From assembly GCF_000155735.2 (NCBI RefSeq), contig NC_020909.1, positions 1 through 64,000 on the forward strand: DNA of 64,000 nt, in the 5' to 3' direction. The stretch is from Octadecabacter arcticus 238. GTDB taxonomy: Bacteria; Pseudomonadota; Alphaproteobacteria; Rhodobacterales; Rhodobacteraceae. Made by a program: the position numbers and the translations under genes. Of the stretch, positions 32,506 through 41,059 are shown piece after piece. Below the pieces are notes generated by a model that saw only the letters and a list, made by a program, of their open reading frames with translations, was not told the DNA's origin and ran no database searches. Within the stretch, counting starts at the first letter, position 1; every line of letters begins with the position of its first letter.

Positions 32506-33318
32506 ATGACTACAAACGCTACCTATGAAGCTCTCCGTTCGCTTAAATTGGATGGTATGGCAGATGTTTTTGCTGAACTCCTGTCTCAGGATATGAAGGG
32601 AACGCAGGACCCGAGCCAATGGATCAGTCACATGGTCGCTCGCGAAAAATCCATGAGAGATGCAAAGCGGCTGCAAAGTCGGTTGCGCATGGCTAAATTC
32701 CGAGAACCGGACGCAACGATGGATACTGTTGATTTTAACGCCGAGCGCACTTTGGATCGCGCAGCTTTTGAAGCTTTGGGCGATGGAAGTTGGATCAAAA
32801 GCCATCGCACAGTTTTGATGACGGGACCCTGTGGTGTCGGAAAATCTTTTCTTGCTTGCGCGTTAGGGCATGAAGCCTGTAAATTGGACAACAGTGTTCT
32901 CTACTTCCGTATGCCGCAACTGTTTACGGAACTCGCGACAGCAAAAGCTAATAACATTTACGATCGTCTGTTCAAGCGGATTGCACGTGCTGAAGTGTTG
33001 ATTTTGGATGATTGGGGCCCAGATCTCATGACGGCCACTCAGCGTCGTGATCTGATGGAGATCGTGGATGCGCGCTATGAGCGGAAGTCTACTGTTATCA
33101 CAAGCCAGCTGCCTGTCGAACAATGGTATGACATCATTTCTGATCCGACGCTCGCCGATGCCATTCTTGACAGACTTGTGCACCAGGCGTTCCGTTTTGA
33201 GATTAGTGGACCCTCAATGCGCAAGGCTACGGTCGAGGCTGAAGCTGAGCCCGCGGCGATCCGCAAGCCTAGCTTTGGGCGGTTGCTCAGTAGACCGGCA
33301 CACCCTCATAACGGTTGA
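32506..33318 (+). CDS. IstB-like AAA+ ATPase
   Basis: A 270-residue IstB-family ATPase. The N-terminal domain carries the typical LRSLKLDGMADVFAELLSQD, then RLRMAKFREPDATMDTVDF; the AAA+ core has Walker A TGPCGVGKSFLACALGHEAC and Walker B EVLILDDWGPDLM, then SQLPVEQWYDII and ADAILDRLVHQAFRFEISGP. In IS21 elements IstB assists target capture by the transposase IstA. No full IstA is present. No inverted repeats typical of IS21 ends were seen around the pair. It lies 2 bases behind the Arm-domain gene and converges on rpoN. Confidence 0.85.
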   Translation: MTTNATYEALRSLKLDGMADVFAELLSQDMKGTQDPSQWISHMVAREKSMRDAKRLQSRLRMAKFREPDATMDTVDFNAERTLDRAAFEALGDGSWIKSHRTVLMTGPCGVGKSFLACALGHEACKLDNSVLYFRMPQLFTELATAKANNIYDRLFKRIARAEVLILDDWGPDLMTATQRRDLMEIVDARYERKSTVITSQLPVEQWYDIISDPTLADAILDRLVHQAFRFEISGPSMRKATVEAEAEPAAIRKPSFGRLLSRPAHPHNG

Positions 33319-33466
33319 CTCCAGCGGGGTGGGTCGCAAGGCTGAGGACGAGTCAAAGCAATTTATCATTGATGACTTTTTAGGCTTTGTTGACAGCCCT
33401 TTTGAGGGTCTCCCAGACCAAATAAACCCAAGATATGAGGTGTATACAGTCTAAAGGACTGCAGCC

Positions 33467-34810
33467 TTATATAATGCCCTGCAATTGATAGTTACGGCGG
33501 CGCTGAAACGATGAAGGGATTTTGTCCAGCTTACGGTACTTGGCAATGGTGCGCCGGGCAATGTTTAAGCCCGCCCTGTTCAGTTCTTGTACAATGGTTT
33601 CGTCACTCAGGGGTTTGCCCGGCACTTCTGCACCTACAAGGCTGCGGATCTTTTCGCGCACCACACGTGCAGAAACACCTTCGTCATGGCCTCCTAGTTC
33701 GATGGCGGTACTAAAGAAGATTTTGAGTGGATACGTGCCCTGTGGGGTTTGCATCATCAGCGAAGAGGTGACGCGGCTGATTGTACTTTCGTGCACACCG
33801 ACGGCATCGGCGACGGTCTTCAGCTTGAGCGGGCGCATGTGCTGTATTCCATGCTCTAGAAAAGGTTTTTGGATGCGTACAATTTCAGCAGCGATCTTGA
33901 TGCTTGTCTCATTGCGTTGTGCAATGGCGCGGCTTAGCCAGCGCGCATTTCCCAACGTATCGCGCACGAATGCCTGATCTTGAGGTGCGTTGACTAACTT
34001 CCGAACTTTGTGCCCCGTGACTTCATCCACTTTGATGATTGGAAGGGTGGCCTGGTTCATTTCGACAAACCACTCCCCGTCGAGCGTTTTTCCAGTGATG
34101 ATATCGGGCTGCCGAACGGGTGGTGCAATGCCATTGAACAAAGCGAGGCCCGGTTTTGGGTCAAGTGACCGCAACCTCTGCAACAAGCGTCGTATGTCAT
34201 CCGCATGGCAGCCAGTTTTGCGCCGTAGCGCTGTCAGCGCGCCACGCGCAACCAGCGGCAGGTTATCAATAATGATAGTCATCTTAGCGTAATCATAGTC
34301 AGAGGTGGAGATCTGAAGCCTCAGGCATTCAGCAAGATTACGGGCGAATAATCCCGAGGGCTCTGCGCTTTGCAACTTTGTCAAAGCTTGCTCAACAAAT
34401 TTTTCGTCTACACCAAGGCTTTCAGCCAGGGCACATGTGGATAGTGACAGCCAACCCGATGGCTCAACATGGCTTGCGATGGCGTAACCAATCTTACGTT
34501 CAAACGGGTTCTTAAGAGTTTCTTCGACTTGCTGAAACAGACGTGCACCGAAGCTTGCCCCAGAGGTGTCCACCAACAAGCTGACGGGGTCGAAGTCAGA
34601 CTGAGGACTGGTAGATGGCATCGAGGTAATCGAGTTTCGGCTCTCAACACTTCCCCGTGACGGCAGTTCGACTTCTAAGAACGGGTTTTCCTCCGCCATT
34701 TTCTCAGCGTAGCTTGACAAATCTATATTTGTAAGAAGAAGCAGTTTGATTGCCTGCTGCAGTTGTGGCGTGAAAACAAGTGACTGTTTTTGCGCAAGTT
34801 GCACATTCAT
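33467..34810 (-). CDS. rpoN: RNA polymerase sigma-54 factor
   Basis: A 447-residue sigma-54 protein. Region I is the glutamine/leucine-rich LVFTPQLQQAIKLLLLTNID; the core-binding region follows; the C-terminus has the HTH and the RpoN box (NIARRTIAKYRKLDKIPSSF, with the ARRTxAKYR signature). I chose ATG 34810 (MNVQLAQKQS) as the start. The gene stands alone, convergent with istB. Its presence inside the cluster and the many -24/-12 sites suggest a flagellum-dedicated sigma-54, like RpoN2 of R. sphaeroides. Confidence 0.93.
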   Translation of the reverse strand: MNVQLAQKQSLVFTPQLQQAIKLLLLTNIDLSSYAEKMAEENPFLEVELPSRGSVESRNSITSMPSTSPQSDFDPVSLLVDTSGASFGARLFQQVEETLKNPFERKIGYAIASHVEPSGWLSLSTCALAESLGVDEKFVEQALTKLQSAEPSGLFARNLAECLRLQISTSDYDYAKMTIIIDNLPLVARGALTALRRKTGCHADDIRRLLQRLRSLDPKPGLALFNGIAPPVRQPDIITGKTLDGEWFVEMNQATLPIIKVDEVTGHKVRKLVNAPQDQAFVRDTLGNARWLSRAIAQRNETSIKIAAEIVRIQKPFLEHGIQHMRPLKLKTVADAVGVHESTISRVTSSLMMQTPQGTYPLKIFFSTAIELGGHDEGVSARVVREKIRSLVGAEVPGKPLSDETIVQELNRAGLNIARRTIAKYRKLDKIPSSFQRRRNYQLQGII

Positions 34811-34825
34811 CGAGTAAGATATCAT

Positions 34826-35104
34826 TATTTTACATTCGGTTGTTGCAGCTATTATTAAATATCATTTTTTACCCAATGTCAAAATTATGACACCTATATC
34901 TTTCAAGGCTGAGAGGTTTCCACTGTGGCCCCTTATTACCCTGAATTTTGATCGGTCAGACTGTTCAACAACGCCGGTGCAATGTGCAGCAGGTCATCGT
35001 TTGACCAATCTCGACGGCGACCACCACCACTAGCAGTAGGAAGAACTTTGATCTGACGGAATTGATGAAATCGGATACCATACCAGACGATCGCCACTTG
35101 AGCC
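34826..35104. other. Intergenic stretch upstream of rpoN
   Basis: About 280 bases without a convincing gene. The first 60 are AT-rich and must hold the rpoN promoter; I see no clear sigma-54 or sigma-28 site. Around 34920-35090 the minus strand has a short open frame containing GGGRRRDWSNDDLLHIAPAL, faintly like an HTH transposase start, too short to call. Confidence 0.4.
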
Positions 35105-35368
35105 TTACTCTAGATTATTGCTGTCATCTGAATGATCTGAGTAGTGATCTCCAACAGATTTAAGGATAGCCAAGAGGCCGAAGCCACCAACGAAAAGGAT
35201 GGCCAATGTCATGGGGCTGAACCCTTTGACAAACTGAAAGGTTTGTGGAGCAAAAACTTGTAATAAACCAACGCCAACCGTAGCCGCCAAGAATATGCGT
35301 ATTGCCATACAGCGATGGCAGGTCGTTCTGACATGGGTTTTGTTAGATTTAGTCTTTGTGTTGGACAT
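35105..35368 (-). CDS. Hypothetical small membrane protein
   Basis: An 87-residue protein with two predicted membrane helices (MAIRIFLAATVGVGLLQVFA and MTLAILFVGGFGLLAILKSV) and polar ends; a CHRC pair lies just before the first helix. It is the last of five unknown genes trailing the flhB end of the export operon, 39 bases after the PDZ-like gene. I chose the ATG at 35368. Function unknown. Confidence 0.55.
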   Translation of the reverse strand: MSNTKTKSNKTHVRTTCHRCMAIRIFLAATVGVGLLQVFAPQTFQFVKGFSPMTLAILFVGGFGLLAILKSVGDHYSDHSDDSNNLE

Positions 35369-35407
35369 GCTACTTCCAGCATTTTTCGTGCGCATGAAAA
35401 GCCAGTA

Positions 35408-36169
35408 TCAAATGATTTCCACCTCAAGTTTGACGCCGACAGCCATCTCTTGGTTTGAAAATTTGAATCTCAGATGCTCATGAAAGTTGTGTGCGACGTT
35501 CTGCGCTTCCAATTCATCTCGAGCGGCAAGGACCATCTTTTTGTACAAACCATCCCGCATCATAGAGGTGAGCGAGAGTTGGATTTGCCGGCGGCCAATG
35601 TAGACACACATGGCGAGATAAACCACGGTCCCAAAGATGGTGTTTACTGCAAACGCTGTAAGGGTGGCGCAAACTAAAGCTATCAGAGGTTCCCAAAGGC
35701 GTCGTGCGATGAGCCAAAACGGAGAGAACGCCATGGCACCGAACGTTTTTCTCATTTCAAGAACATCCGCTGAATTTTCCTGATTAGCGACGATCGTGTA
35801 GTTGCTCAGCATTCGAATGTCTTGGATAGAAATGGCTGGAGTGACATTCTGAAAGGGTTCTGCCTCCTCGTCCAACAACACCTTTGAACCACTCTCGATA
35901 GGGTTTGAAAGGAATACCGAAAAAATCTTGCCGTCTCGGGACACCGTCACTAGGACTGGCCGCCTGCCAAAATCTAGAGCGTTCTTGATCGTGTCCCGAA
36001 CGGAGCTGAGCTGTGTCCAGGGCTTGCCGTTAACCGCAACGATCACATCGTCAGCGGCTAGCTGATACTCTACCTGAAGATGGGTGCCCTTCGTATCGGT
36101 CAATTTTAACGGACCAGAGGGTAGGTGTTCAACAACACCCACCGCTTGGTTTTCGACGTCAGCTGTCAT
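35408..36169 (-). CDS. PDZ-like membrane protein of unknown function
   Basis: A 253-residue protein. The N-terminal ~95 residues resemble a PDZ fold (LAADDVIVAVNGKPWTQLSS then VRDTIKNALDFGRRPVLVTV), with no protease domain. A central hydrophobic region (LWEPLIALVCATLTAFAVNT then IFGTVVYLAMCVYIG) gives one long or two short membrane helices, followed by a charged cytoplasmic tail. Its ATG overlaps the stop of the coiled-coil gene by 4 bases (ATGA), so the two products probably act together. No named flagellar family is recognised. Confidence 0.6.
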   Translation of the reverse strand: MTADVENQAVGVVEHLPSGPLKLTDTKGTHLQVEYQLAADDVIVAVNGKPWTQLSSVRDTIKNALDFGRRPVLVTVSRDGKIFSVFLSNPIESGSKVLLDEEAEPFQNVTPAISIQDIRMLSNYTIVANQENSADVLEMRKTFGAMAFSPFWLIARRLWEPLIALVCATLTAFAVNTIFGTVVYLAMCVYIGRRQIQLSLTSMMRDGLYKKMVLAARDELEAQNVAHNFHEHLRFKFSNQEMAVGVKLEVEII

Positions 36170-36978
36170 GGAAACTTTATAACGTCCGGTTGCTGCTTGG
36201 GTTGTGGCCTAGGTGCACGCACAGTTGGTGTCGAGGTCTGGATCATGCCGATCCTTTCATTCAACTCTTTGAACCTGTCATTCATGCTTGCCTGTATTTG
36301 GGTAAAATCTTGCGGATTATCTGATGTACCAAGCCCGTTCATCACCGCAGACATCTCAGTTATCAGCTTATTATACGCGTCTGCCTGTCCAGACAAAGTG
36401 TCCTGCACCGCCGCTGACACATTCAAGGCTAGCTCTCCATTCAGAGTTGCAATTCGGTCGCCGAGTTCTGTTTTAATCGCCTCCGCACGGGTTTGTGCAT
36501 CTTCAAGAGTGTCTAGCAATCCTACAGTCTCAGAAATAGTTGCGATGTCCGTTATGACCTGCTCTAAACCCGAAAATTTTTCGGACATAGCAGAAACTTC
36601 TGCCTGCAGCCCGGCATAATCTTGGCGCAGACTCTCCATGACGGGGCCAAGTGTCTGATCCATGGTTGATACGTTCTCTGTCAGTATCACAAGCAATTCG
36701 GTGTTTGTGGCCGCCAACCGTTCCAAACCTGAAGACGACCGCTGCCAGATCAAACCCATTATCGTAACGCTTATGACTGCAACCGCACAACCAACGATCA
36801 AACCGGTACGCGACACTTTTTCAAGCTGCTGTGTTTTTTTGGACGTGTCCATGAATTGAGCAGAAATGCGTTCAAATTCTGCAGTGACGTCCATAGATGA
36901 CTCAGCAGCATCCAACGCGATTTGGATGCTTTCGTCTAGGTCCGGTCTGTCTTCAGTTTTTGGCGAACGTGGAGCCAT
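36166..36978 (-). CDS. Bitopic coiled-coil membrane protein
   Basis: A 270-residue protein with a short cytoplasmic N-terminus, one membrane helix (GLIVGCAVAVISVTIMGLIW, residues ~59-78) and a long coiled coil after it, ending in a proline-rich tail. The layout recalls MotF of R. sphaeroides, a bitopic protein needed for rotation, but I cannot see sequence identity and offer this only as a comparison. It is coupled to the PDZ-like gene and lies in the tail of the fliK-to-flhB operon. Confidence 0.6.
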   Translation of the reverse strand: MAPRSPKTEDRPDLDESIQIALDAAESSMDVTAEFERISAQFMDTSKKTQQLEKVSRTGLIVGCAVAVISVTIMGLIWQRSSSGLERLAATNTELLVILTENVSTMDQTLGPVMESLRQDYAGLQAEVSAMSEKFSGLEQVITDIATISETVGLLDTLEDAQTRAEAIKTELGDRIATLNGELALNVSAAVQDTLSGQADAYNKLITEMSAVMNGLGTSDNPQDFTQIQASMNDRFKELNERIGMIQTSTPTVRAPRPQPKQQPDVIKFP

Positions 36979-36995
36979 TATTGTTGTCCTAAAAT

Positions 36996-37193
36996 TTATC
37001 CTCGCGGGAGCTGAGTTCTTGGTTCATAGAGTGCACATTCCGTGCCAGTCTCTCGAAAAACAACACTTGCAGGGATCTCCTTGGATTTGAAGCCAAAGCG
37101 CATGCACTTCCAGGGTTGATGGGGCTGATACGTTACCCCAAGGAAGCGGCAATTCCCGCAGACCATCCGTGGCTTATGGTCGTGCCCACTCAT
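36996..37193 (-). CDS. Small four-cysteine protein
   Basis: A 65-residue protein with cysteines in MVCGNCRFLG, WKCMRFGFKS and TECALYEPR. The C-x2-C ... C ... C spacing suggests a zinc ribbon or an iron-sulfur site. Its ATG overlaps the stop of the upstream two-helix gene by 4 bases. The compactness and conserved cysteines argue that it is a real gene. Role unknown. Confidence 0.6.
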   Translation of the reverse strand: MSGHDHKPRMVCGNCRFLGVTYQPHQPWKCMRFGFKSKEIPASVVFRETGTECALYEPRTQLPRG

Positions 37194-37423
37194 TTCCGCG
37201 TCTGCTTCAGGTGCTGCCAGATGTTATGCAGCTGAAAGCGAAAGCCCGCAGAAATACAGAGTATAGCGCACACGCCAATAAGAAACGACTGCAAAAAAAC
37301 ACCCTCTGAACGAAGAAGATTAGCTTCGCCTAGAAAAAATACGCCTACAATAAAGAAACAGCAGGTACTTATCATTTCCCCTTTACTGCGATGAAATCTT
37401 CTTTGATAGGTCAGTTTTTTCAT
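37190..37423 (-). CDS. Small two-helix membrane protein
   Basis: A 77-residue protein with two membrane helices (MISTCCFFIVGVFFLGEANL and FLQSFLIGVCAILCISAGFR) and basic ends. It overlaps flhB upstream and the four-cysteine gene downstream by 4 bases each, so all three are translationally coupled. Family not recognised. Confidence 0.6.
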   Translation of the reverse strand: MKKLTYQRRFHRSKGEMISTCCFFIVGVFFLGEANLLRSEGVFLQSFLIGVCAILCISAGFRFQLHNIWQHLKQTRK

Positions 37424-38574
37424 GAAATTGACTTCCCATTTTCGTCAAAAAGCATATCTGCTGGGAGCTCAACGTCGGGTTCATCCACTGCGTCACCCTT
37501 GTTCAAACGGTAAATGAAACCAAGAATGGCTGCAACGGCTGTAAAGAGAGGCGTTGGTATTTCCTCTCCAATCTGTCCAGCAAAAAATAACGCCCGAGCC
37601 AAAAGCTCGTTTTGGAACACAGTTACGCCAGCGTCTTTCCCAATACTAATTATTTCTTGGGCTTGATAACCACGCCCCATAGCGAGGATTATTGGTGCGC
37701 CGGCTGTACCTACTTCATATTTTAATGCTACAGCAAAGTGTGTCGGATTGGTAATGATTGCCGTTGCAGAGGGGACGTTCTCCATAGCCTCACGGCGTTG
37801 TTTAGCTCGGCTGCCAGCTGTCATTTGCATGCGTCTTATCTTAGCCTTAACTTCGGGCGACCCATCTGTTTGCTTGCTTTCGTCTTTTACTTCTTGAAGC
37901 GTCATTTTTAGTTTTTTGTTATGCTGGTAGAACTGCCAAGAGACGTCCAACATTGCCATCACGGCAAGGATAAGTAAAAATGCTATTATAAGAAGAAGAA
38001 ATACATCTCCTAATCGGCTAATTCCGCCAACTAAATGTGTTGCGGGCGCAGTCAATAATTTGTCCATCTGTGTGAACATTACAAATACTGCGGCTCCAAG
38101 TAAAAATATCACCTTTCCGATGGCCTTCAACATTTCTACCAACGCTTTCATGGAAAACATTCTCTTGAGACCACTGAAAGGATTAATCCGACTTGCTTTT
38201 AAGTTAAGAGCTGAGGATGACCAGTTGATGACACCTGACATTGTCATTTGCGTCAAAATCACAATCACAAAAAGAGGGAGGGCAAAAAGAACCGCTTTCC
38301 AATACATCAATGCATAACCAGCTTTAAGATTGTTGAAAACATAATCTTGTAAACTGGTCTCTCCAGAAAATTGAAATAGGCTTGACCATTCAAATATAAT
38401 AGAAAAGATGAACGGGATAATTCCGATATAAAGAAAAAAACCAGTGAGCAATGTTGAAAATACAAATAGCTCTTTGGATGATGGGACTTCACCATCCTCC
38501 TTGGACTTTTCGAGTCGTTTCTGCGTCGGCTCTTCTGTTTTTTCTTGACCTCCATCACTCGCTTGATCAGCCAT
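37420..38574 (-). CDS. flhB: Export switch protein FlhB
   Basis: A 384-residue inner-membrane protein that switches export from hook to filament substrates. It begins with the polar GQEKTEEPTQKRLEKSKEDG, has four membrane helices, and then the cytoplasmic domain with the self-cleavage site NPTH (ATAIITNPTHFAVALKYEVG). The start overlaps fliR by 8 bases. It has a normal length. This block is visibly AT-richer than fliF-fliN. Confidence 0.95.
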   Translation of the reverse strand: MADQASDGGQEKTEEPTQKRLEKSKEDGEVPSSKELFVFSTLLTGFFLYIGIIPFIFSIIFEWSSLFQFSGETSLQDYVFNNLKAGYALMYWKAVLFALPLFVIVILTQMTMSGVINWSSSALNLKASRINPFSGLKRMFSMKALVEMLKAIGKVIFLLGAAVFVMFTQMDKLLTAPATHLVGGISRLGDVFLLLIIAFLLILAVMAMLDVSWQFYQHNKKLKMTLQEVKDESKQTDGSPEVKAKIRRMQMTAGSRAKQRREAMENVPSATAIITNPTHFAVALKYEVGTAGAPIILAMGRGYQAQEIISIGKDAGVTVFQNELLARALFFAGQIGEEIPTPLFTAVAAILGFIYRLNKGDAVDEPDVELPADMLFDENGKSIS

Positions 38575-39391
38575 TACGCGCCTCCAATATAGAGTCTTCC
38601 AAAAATTGAAGGATAAATGAGATCATATCCTTAATAGCTGCTGCAAGCGGTGTGGTCGAAAGATACAAAGCCACAAAACATGACAGAATTGTAAGTGGAA
38701 AGCCGAACGAAAATAGGTTTAACTGGGGTGCTGAACGTGTCACAACTCCAACAGTGACATTTGCTAAAAGCAATATTGATACTACTGGCAGCATCAACAT
38801 GGATGCAATTGTAAACATATGACCAGCTGCACTCAATCCCGCACTTATTAACGCCTTGAAATCAAAAGATTGGCCCAATGGAATAATGTCGTAGCTCGAT
38901 CTCAATAAGGAAATTACATGCAGGTGCCCATTTAAAGATAGAAATGCTGCGATGGCAAAGAGGTTGAGAATTTGACTGACTACTGGAGTTTGACCACCAG
39001 AGTTTGGGTCCATTTGCGCTGCAAAACCCAACCCTGAAGACGCTGCAATTTTTTCACCAGCCAGAGCAACGGCTGAAAACAAAATAGTCACGCATAATCC
39101 AAGAGATATGCCGATAGTAATTTCAATGAGAACAACCTTAATAATTGTTAAAAACGGCAAATCAACAGGATTTGGGGCAGAAATCAGGCCGTAAAAACTG
39201 AAAGAGATCAGTACGCTTATTATTATTCTAGCTTGTACTGGTATTGCAGCTGCACCAAAGAAGGGAGCAGCTAAAAAGAACGCCGACAGCCTTAACGTAT
39301 GTAGAAAGAAAGTTAGCAGGAAGTCAAATAGGCGTTGAAGGTCTATTCCGCTTAACCCCATTATTTCGTCTAGGCTTGGAAGATACGGCAT
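38567..39391 (-). CDS. fliR: Export apparatus protein FliR
   Basis: A 274-residue multi-spanning protein with about six membrane helices (LLTFFLHTLRLSAFFLAAPF near the N-terminus, ITIGISLGLCVTILFSAVAL in the middle) and the conserved MDPNSGGQTPVVSQILNL region before helix four. With FliP and FliQ it forms the core export gate. It shares one base with fliQ and overlaps flhB by 8. Confidence 0.93.
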   Translation of the reverse strand: MPYLPSLDEIMGLSGIDLQRLFDFLLTFFLHTLRLSAFFLAAPFFGAAAIPVQARIIISVLISFSFYGLISAPNPVDLPFLTIIKVVLIEITIGISLGLCVTILFSAVALAGEKIAASSGLGFAAQMDPNSGGQTPVVSQILNLFAIAAFLSLNGHLHVISLLRSSYDIIPLGQSFDFKALISAGLSAAGHMFTIASMLMLPVVSILLLANVTVGVVTRSAPQLNLFSFGFPLTILSCFVALYLSTTPLAAAIKDMISFILQFLEDSILEARNG

Positions 39392-39657
39392 TATTTTAGC
39401 ATTCGGATTTGTTCAAAGGTTTGTTGAAAGTAATCCGTCATTTCTTTCATCATATATGTCGAAAGTACTGCCATTGCAGCCAGCACAATAACAAGCTTAG
39501 GAACAAAGCTGAGCGTCATTTCGTTGATACTGGTTGCCGCCTGCAAAATGCCAATGACGAGCCCTACCGATAGTGCAACTCCCAGAATTGGGCCTGCAGT
39601 AATTATTATTTGCCAAAATGCTAATTGTAGGCTTTCTATGTTGTTATCAAATTCCAC
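39391..39657 (-). CDS. fliQ: Export apparatus protein FliQ
   Basis: An 88-residue protein with two membrane helices (IITAGPILGVALSVGLVIGI then LVIVLAAMAVLSTYMMKEMT) around the conserved LQAATSINEMTLSFVPKL. I chose the GTG at 39657, two bases after the fliP stop, because it gives the standard family length; a longer frame from 39705 would overlap fliP by 46 bases. Confidence 0.92.
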   Translation of the reverse strand: MEFDNNIESLQLAFWQIIITAGPILGVALSVGLVIGILQAATSINEMTLSFVPKLVIVLAAMAVLSTYMMKEMTDYFQQTFEQIRMLK

Positions 39658-39659
39658 GT

Positions 39660-40445
39660 CTAATTCACATACGTTGAGGCAATTGATCCGATCGTCATCG
39701 CCCATCCATCCACTAAGACAAACAATAGTAACTTGAAAGGTAGAGATACAAGCATGGGACTCAACATCATCATGCCTAAGGACATCAGGATAGACGCTAT
39801 AACCAGATCTATAACAAGAAAGGGAAGAAAGAGAAGAAAGCCAATTTGAAAGGCCGTTTTGAGTTCAGATGTTATAAATGCTGGAAGAAGCACTGGGTAA
39901 GGAACATCTTTATTAGTGGCATAAGGTTCATCACCGGCCATCTCGGCAAACATGGACAGCTCTGCCTCTCTTGTATTTAAGATCAAGAATTCCCGCAATG
40001 TATCGGCCGCACTGCTGATGGCGGACACAGCAGATACTGAACCTTCTAAATAAGGTAAGGCGGCGTTTCTGTATATATCTTCAAATGTTGGAGCCATGAC
40101 ATAAAAGGTCAGAAATAGCGCGATAGAAATCAATACTTGGTTGGGAGGAGTTTGTTGTGTTCCCATTGCCTGTCGAAGAATTGAGAGAACAATAATTATT
40201 CGTGTGAATGCTGTTAGCCCTAACAGTATTGATGGCAGTATTGTTATCGCTGTCATTAACGCAAGAATTTGAAGAGATAATGAATAGGTTGTTTCGCCAT
40301 TCTCACCAGTTGAAATGTTGAGCGCCGGTAAGCCTCCTGCCACCTCTTGAGAAATCGCTACAGAGGTGGAAAATGCAAGTACAAATACTGTCAGGAGAGG
40401 TAAAAATAGTTTTTTAGAATGGGCTATGCGTTGAATATTAGACAT
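39660..40445 (-). CDS. fliP: Export apparatus protein FliP
   Basis: A 261-residue protein with a cleavable signal peptide (LFLPLLTVFVLAFSTSVAIS) and four membrane helices. Family segments are clear: TILPSILLGLTAFTRIIIVL, then LRQAMGTQQTPPNQVLISIA and PYPVLLPAFITSELKTAFQI, SMGMMMLSP-type end. FliP forms the pentameric ring of the export gate. Overlaps fliO by 8 bases. Confidence 0.95.
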   Translation of the reverse strand: MSNIQRIAHSKKLFLPLLTVFVLAFSTSVAISQEVAGGLPALNISTGENGETTYSLSLQILALMTAITILPSILLGLTAFTRIIIVLSILRQAMGTQQTPPNQVLISIALFLTFYVMAPTFEDIYRNAALPYLEGSVSAVSAISSAADTLREFLILNTREAELSMFAEMAGDEPYATNKDVPYPVLLPAFITSELKTAFQIGFLLFLPFLVIDLVIASILMSLGMMMLSPMLVSLPFKLLLFVLVDGWAMTIGSIASTYVN

Positions 40446-40719
40446 CCAATTTACTCAATTGGTTTATAGGGAAAAGATTTGGTGTTTTTGCTCCACCGTG
40501 AAGTATAGCATAAGTTTGTCCATCGATTTCATAAAGAGATATCTTGGTCGATTTATCAACCTGATATGTTTCACAAAATGTGATGCGCCCTCCATTGGGC
40601 CCAATGTGTTTGCGAAAAGTATTAGGATTTGATACTATTATTTGACGGACAGCAACGAGAACTGTCAGAAAGATTATTACAATAAGCAAGCTTGAAGTAT
40701 CTATGAATGACGTGGACAT
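40438..40719 (-). CDS. fliO: FliO-like protein
   Basis: A 93-residue protein with one N-terminal membrane helix (LLIVIIFLTVLVAVRQIIVS) and a C-terminal FliO-type beta segment (RITFCETYQVDKSTKISLYE IDGQTYAIL). FliO helps FliP oligomerise. Size, position between fliN and fliP, and the pattern T-x-Y-x-V-x-x-x-x-K support the call, although the family diverges strongly. Confidence 0.75.
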   Translation of the reverse strand: MSTSFIDTSSLLIVIIFLTVLVAVRQIIVSNPNTFRKHIGPNGGRITFCETYQVDKSTKISLYEIDGQTYAILHGGAKTPNLFPINQLSKLDV

Positions 40720-40750
40720 TGGGATTTTTTCAAACCTTGTATTTTAATAA

Positions 40751-41053
40751 CTATATGCCATTAACTCGCTTTTCGGGGTCAACAATATCTGTGAACCGGA
40801 TACCATAACGTTCCCCAACCATCACAATTTCACCCTTGGCAATCATCGTGCCATTAACAAGAATATCAAGCGGTTCACCAGCGAGACGGTCGAGTTCTAC
40901 AACGGAGCCTTCATTCAAGCGTAACAATTCACTTATTGTGATTTCAGCCCGACCAACTTCGATTGACATCACGACTTCGATATTTTCGAGTGCGCGAAGT
41001 TTCTCATTGTCTGGCGTTTGGGGCGTGGGTGTTTTTTGATCGTCGTCTGACAT
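40751..41053 (-). CDS. fliN: Motor switch protein FliN
   Basis: A 100-residue C-ring protein with the SpoA domain: VVMSIEVGRAEITISELLRL, EGSVVELDRLAGEPLDILVN, then GEIVMVGERYGIRFTDIV. The start at 41053 has AGGA 7 bases upstream. It lies 276 bases after fliM, an unusual gap inside this otherwise tight operon. Confidence 0.93.
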   Translation of the reverse strand: MSDDDQKTPTPQTPDNEKLRALENIEVVMSIEVGRAEITISELLRLNEGSVVELDRLAGEPLDILVNGTMIAKGEIVMVGERYGIRFTDIVDPEKRVNGI

Positions 41054-41059
41054 GGTCAT

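Noticed and set aside
33330..33454. Small frame between istB and rpoN (GRKAEDESKQFIIDDFLGFV...)
   Set aside because: Only about 40 codons with a GTG start and no clear ribosome-binding site; could be real but cannot be supported.
34920..35060. Possible HTH/transposase remnant before rpoN
   Set aside because: The GGGRRRDWSNDD-like segment is too short and faint to assign to IS66 or IS3 OrfA.
39658..39705. Longer FliQ start at 39705
   Set aside because: It would overlap fliP by 46 bases and give an N-terminus unlike the family; the GTG at 39657 gives the usual length.
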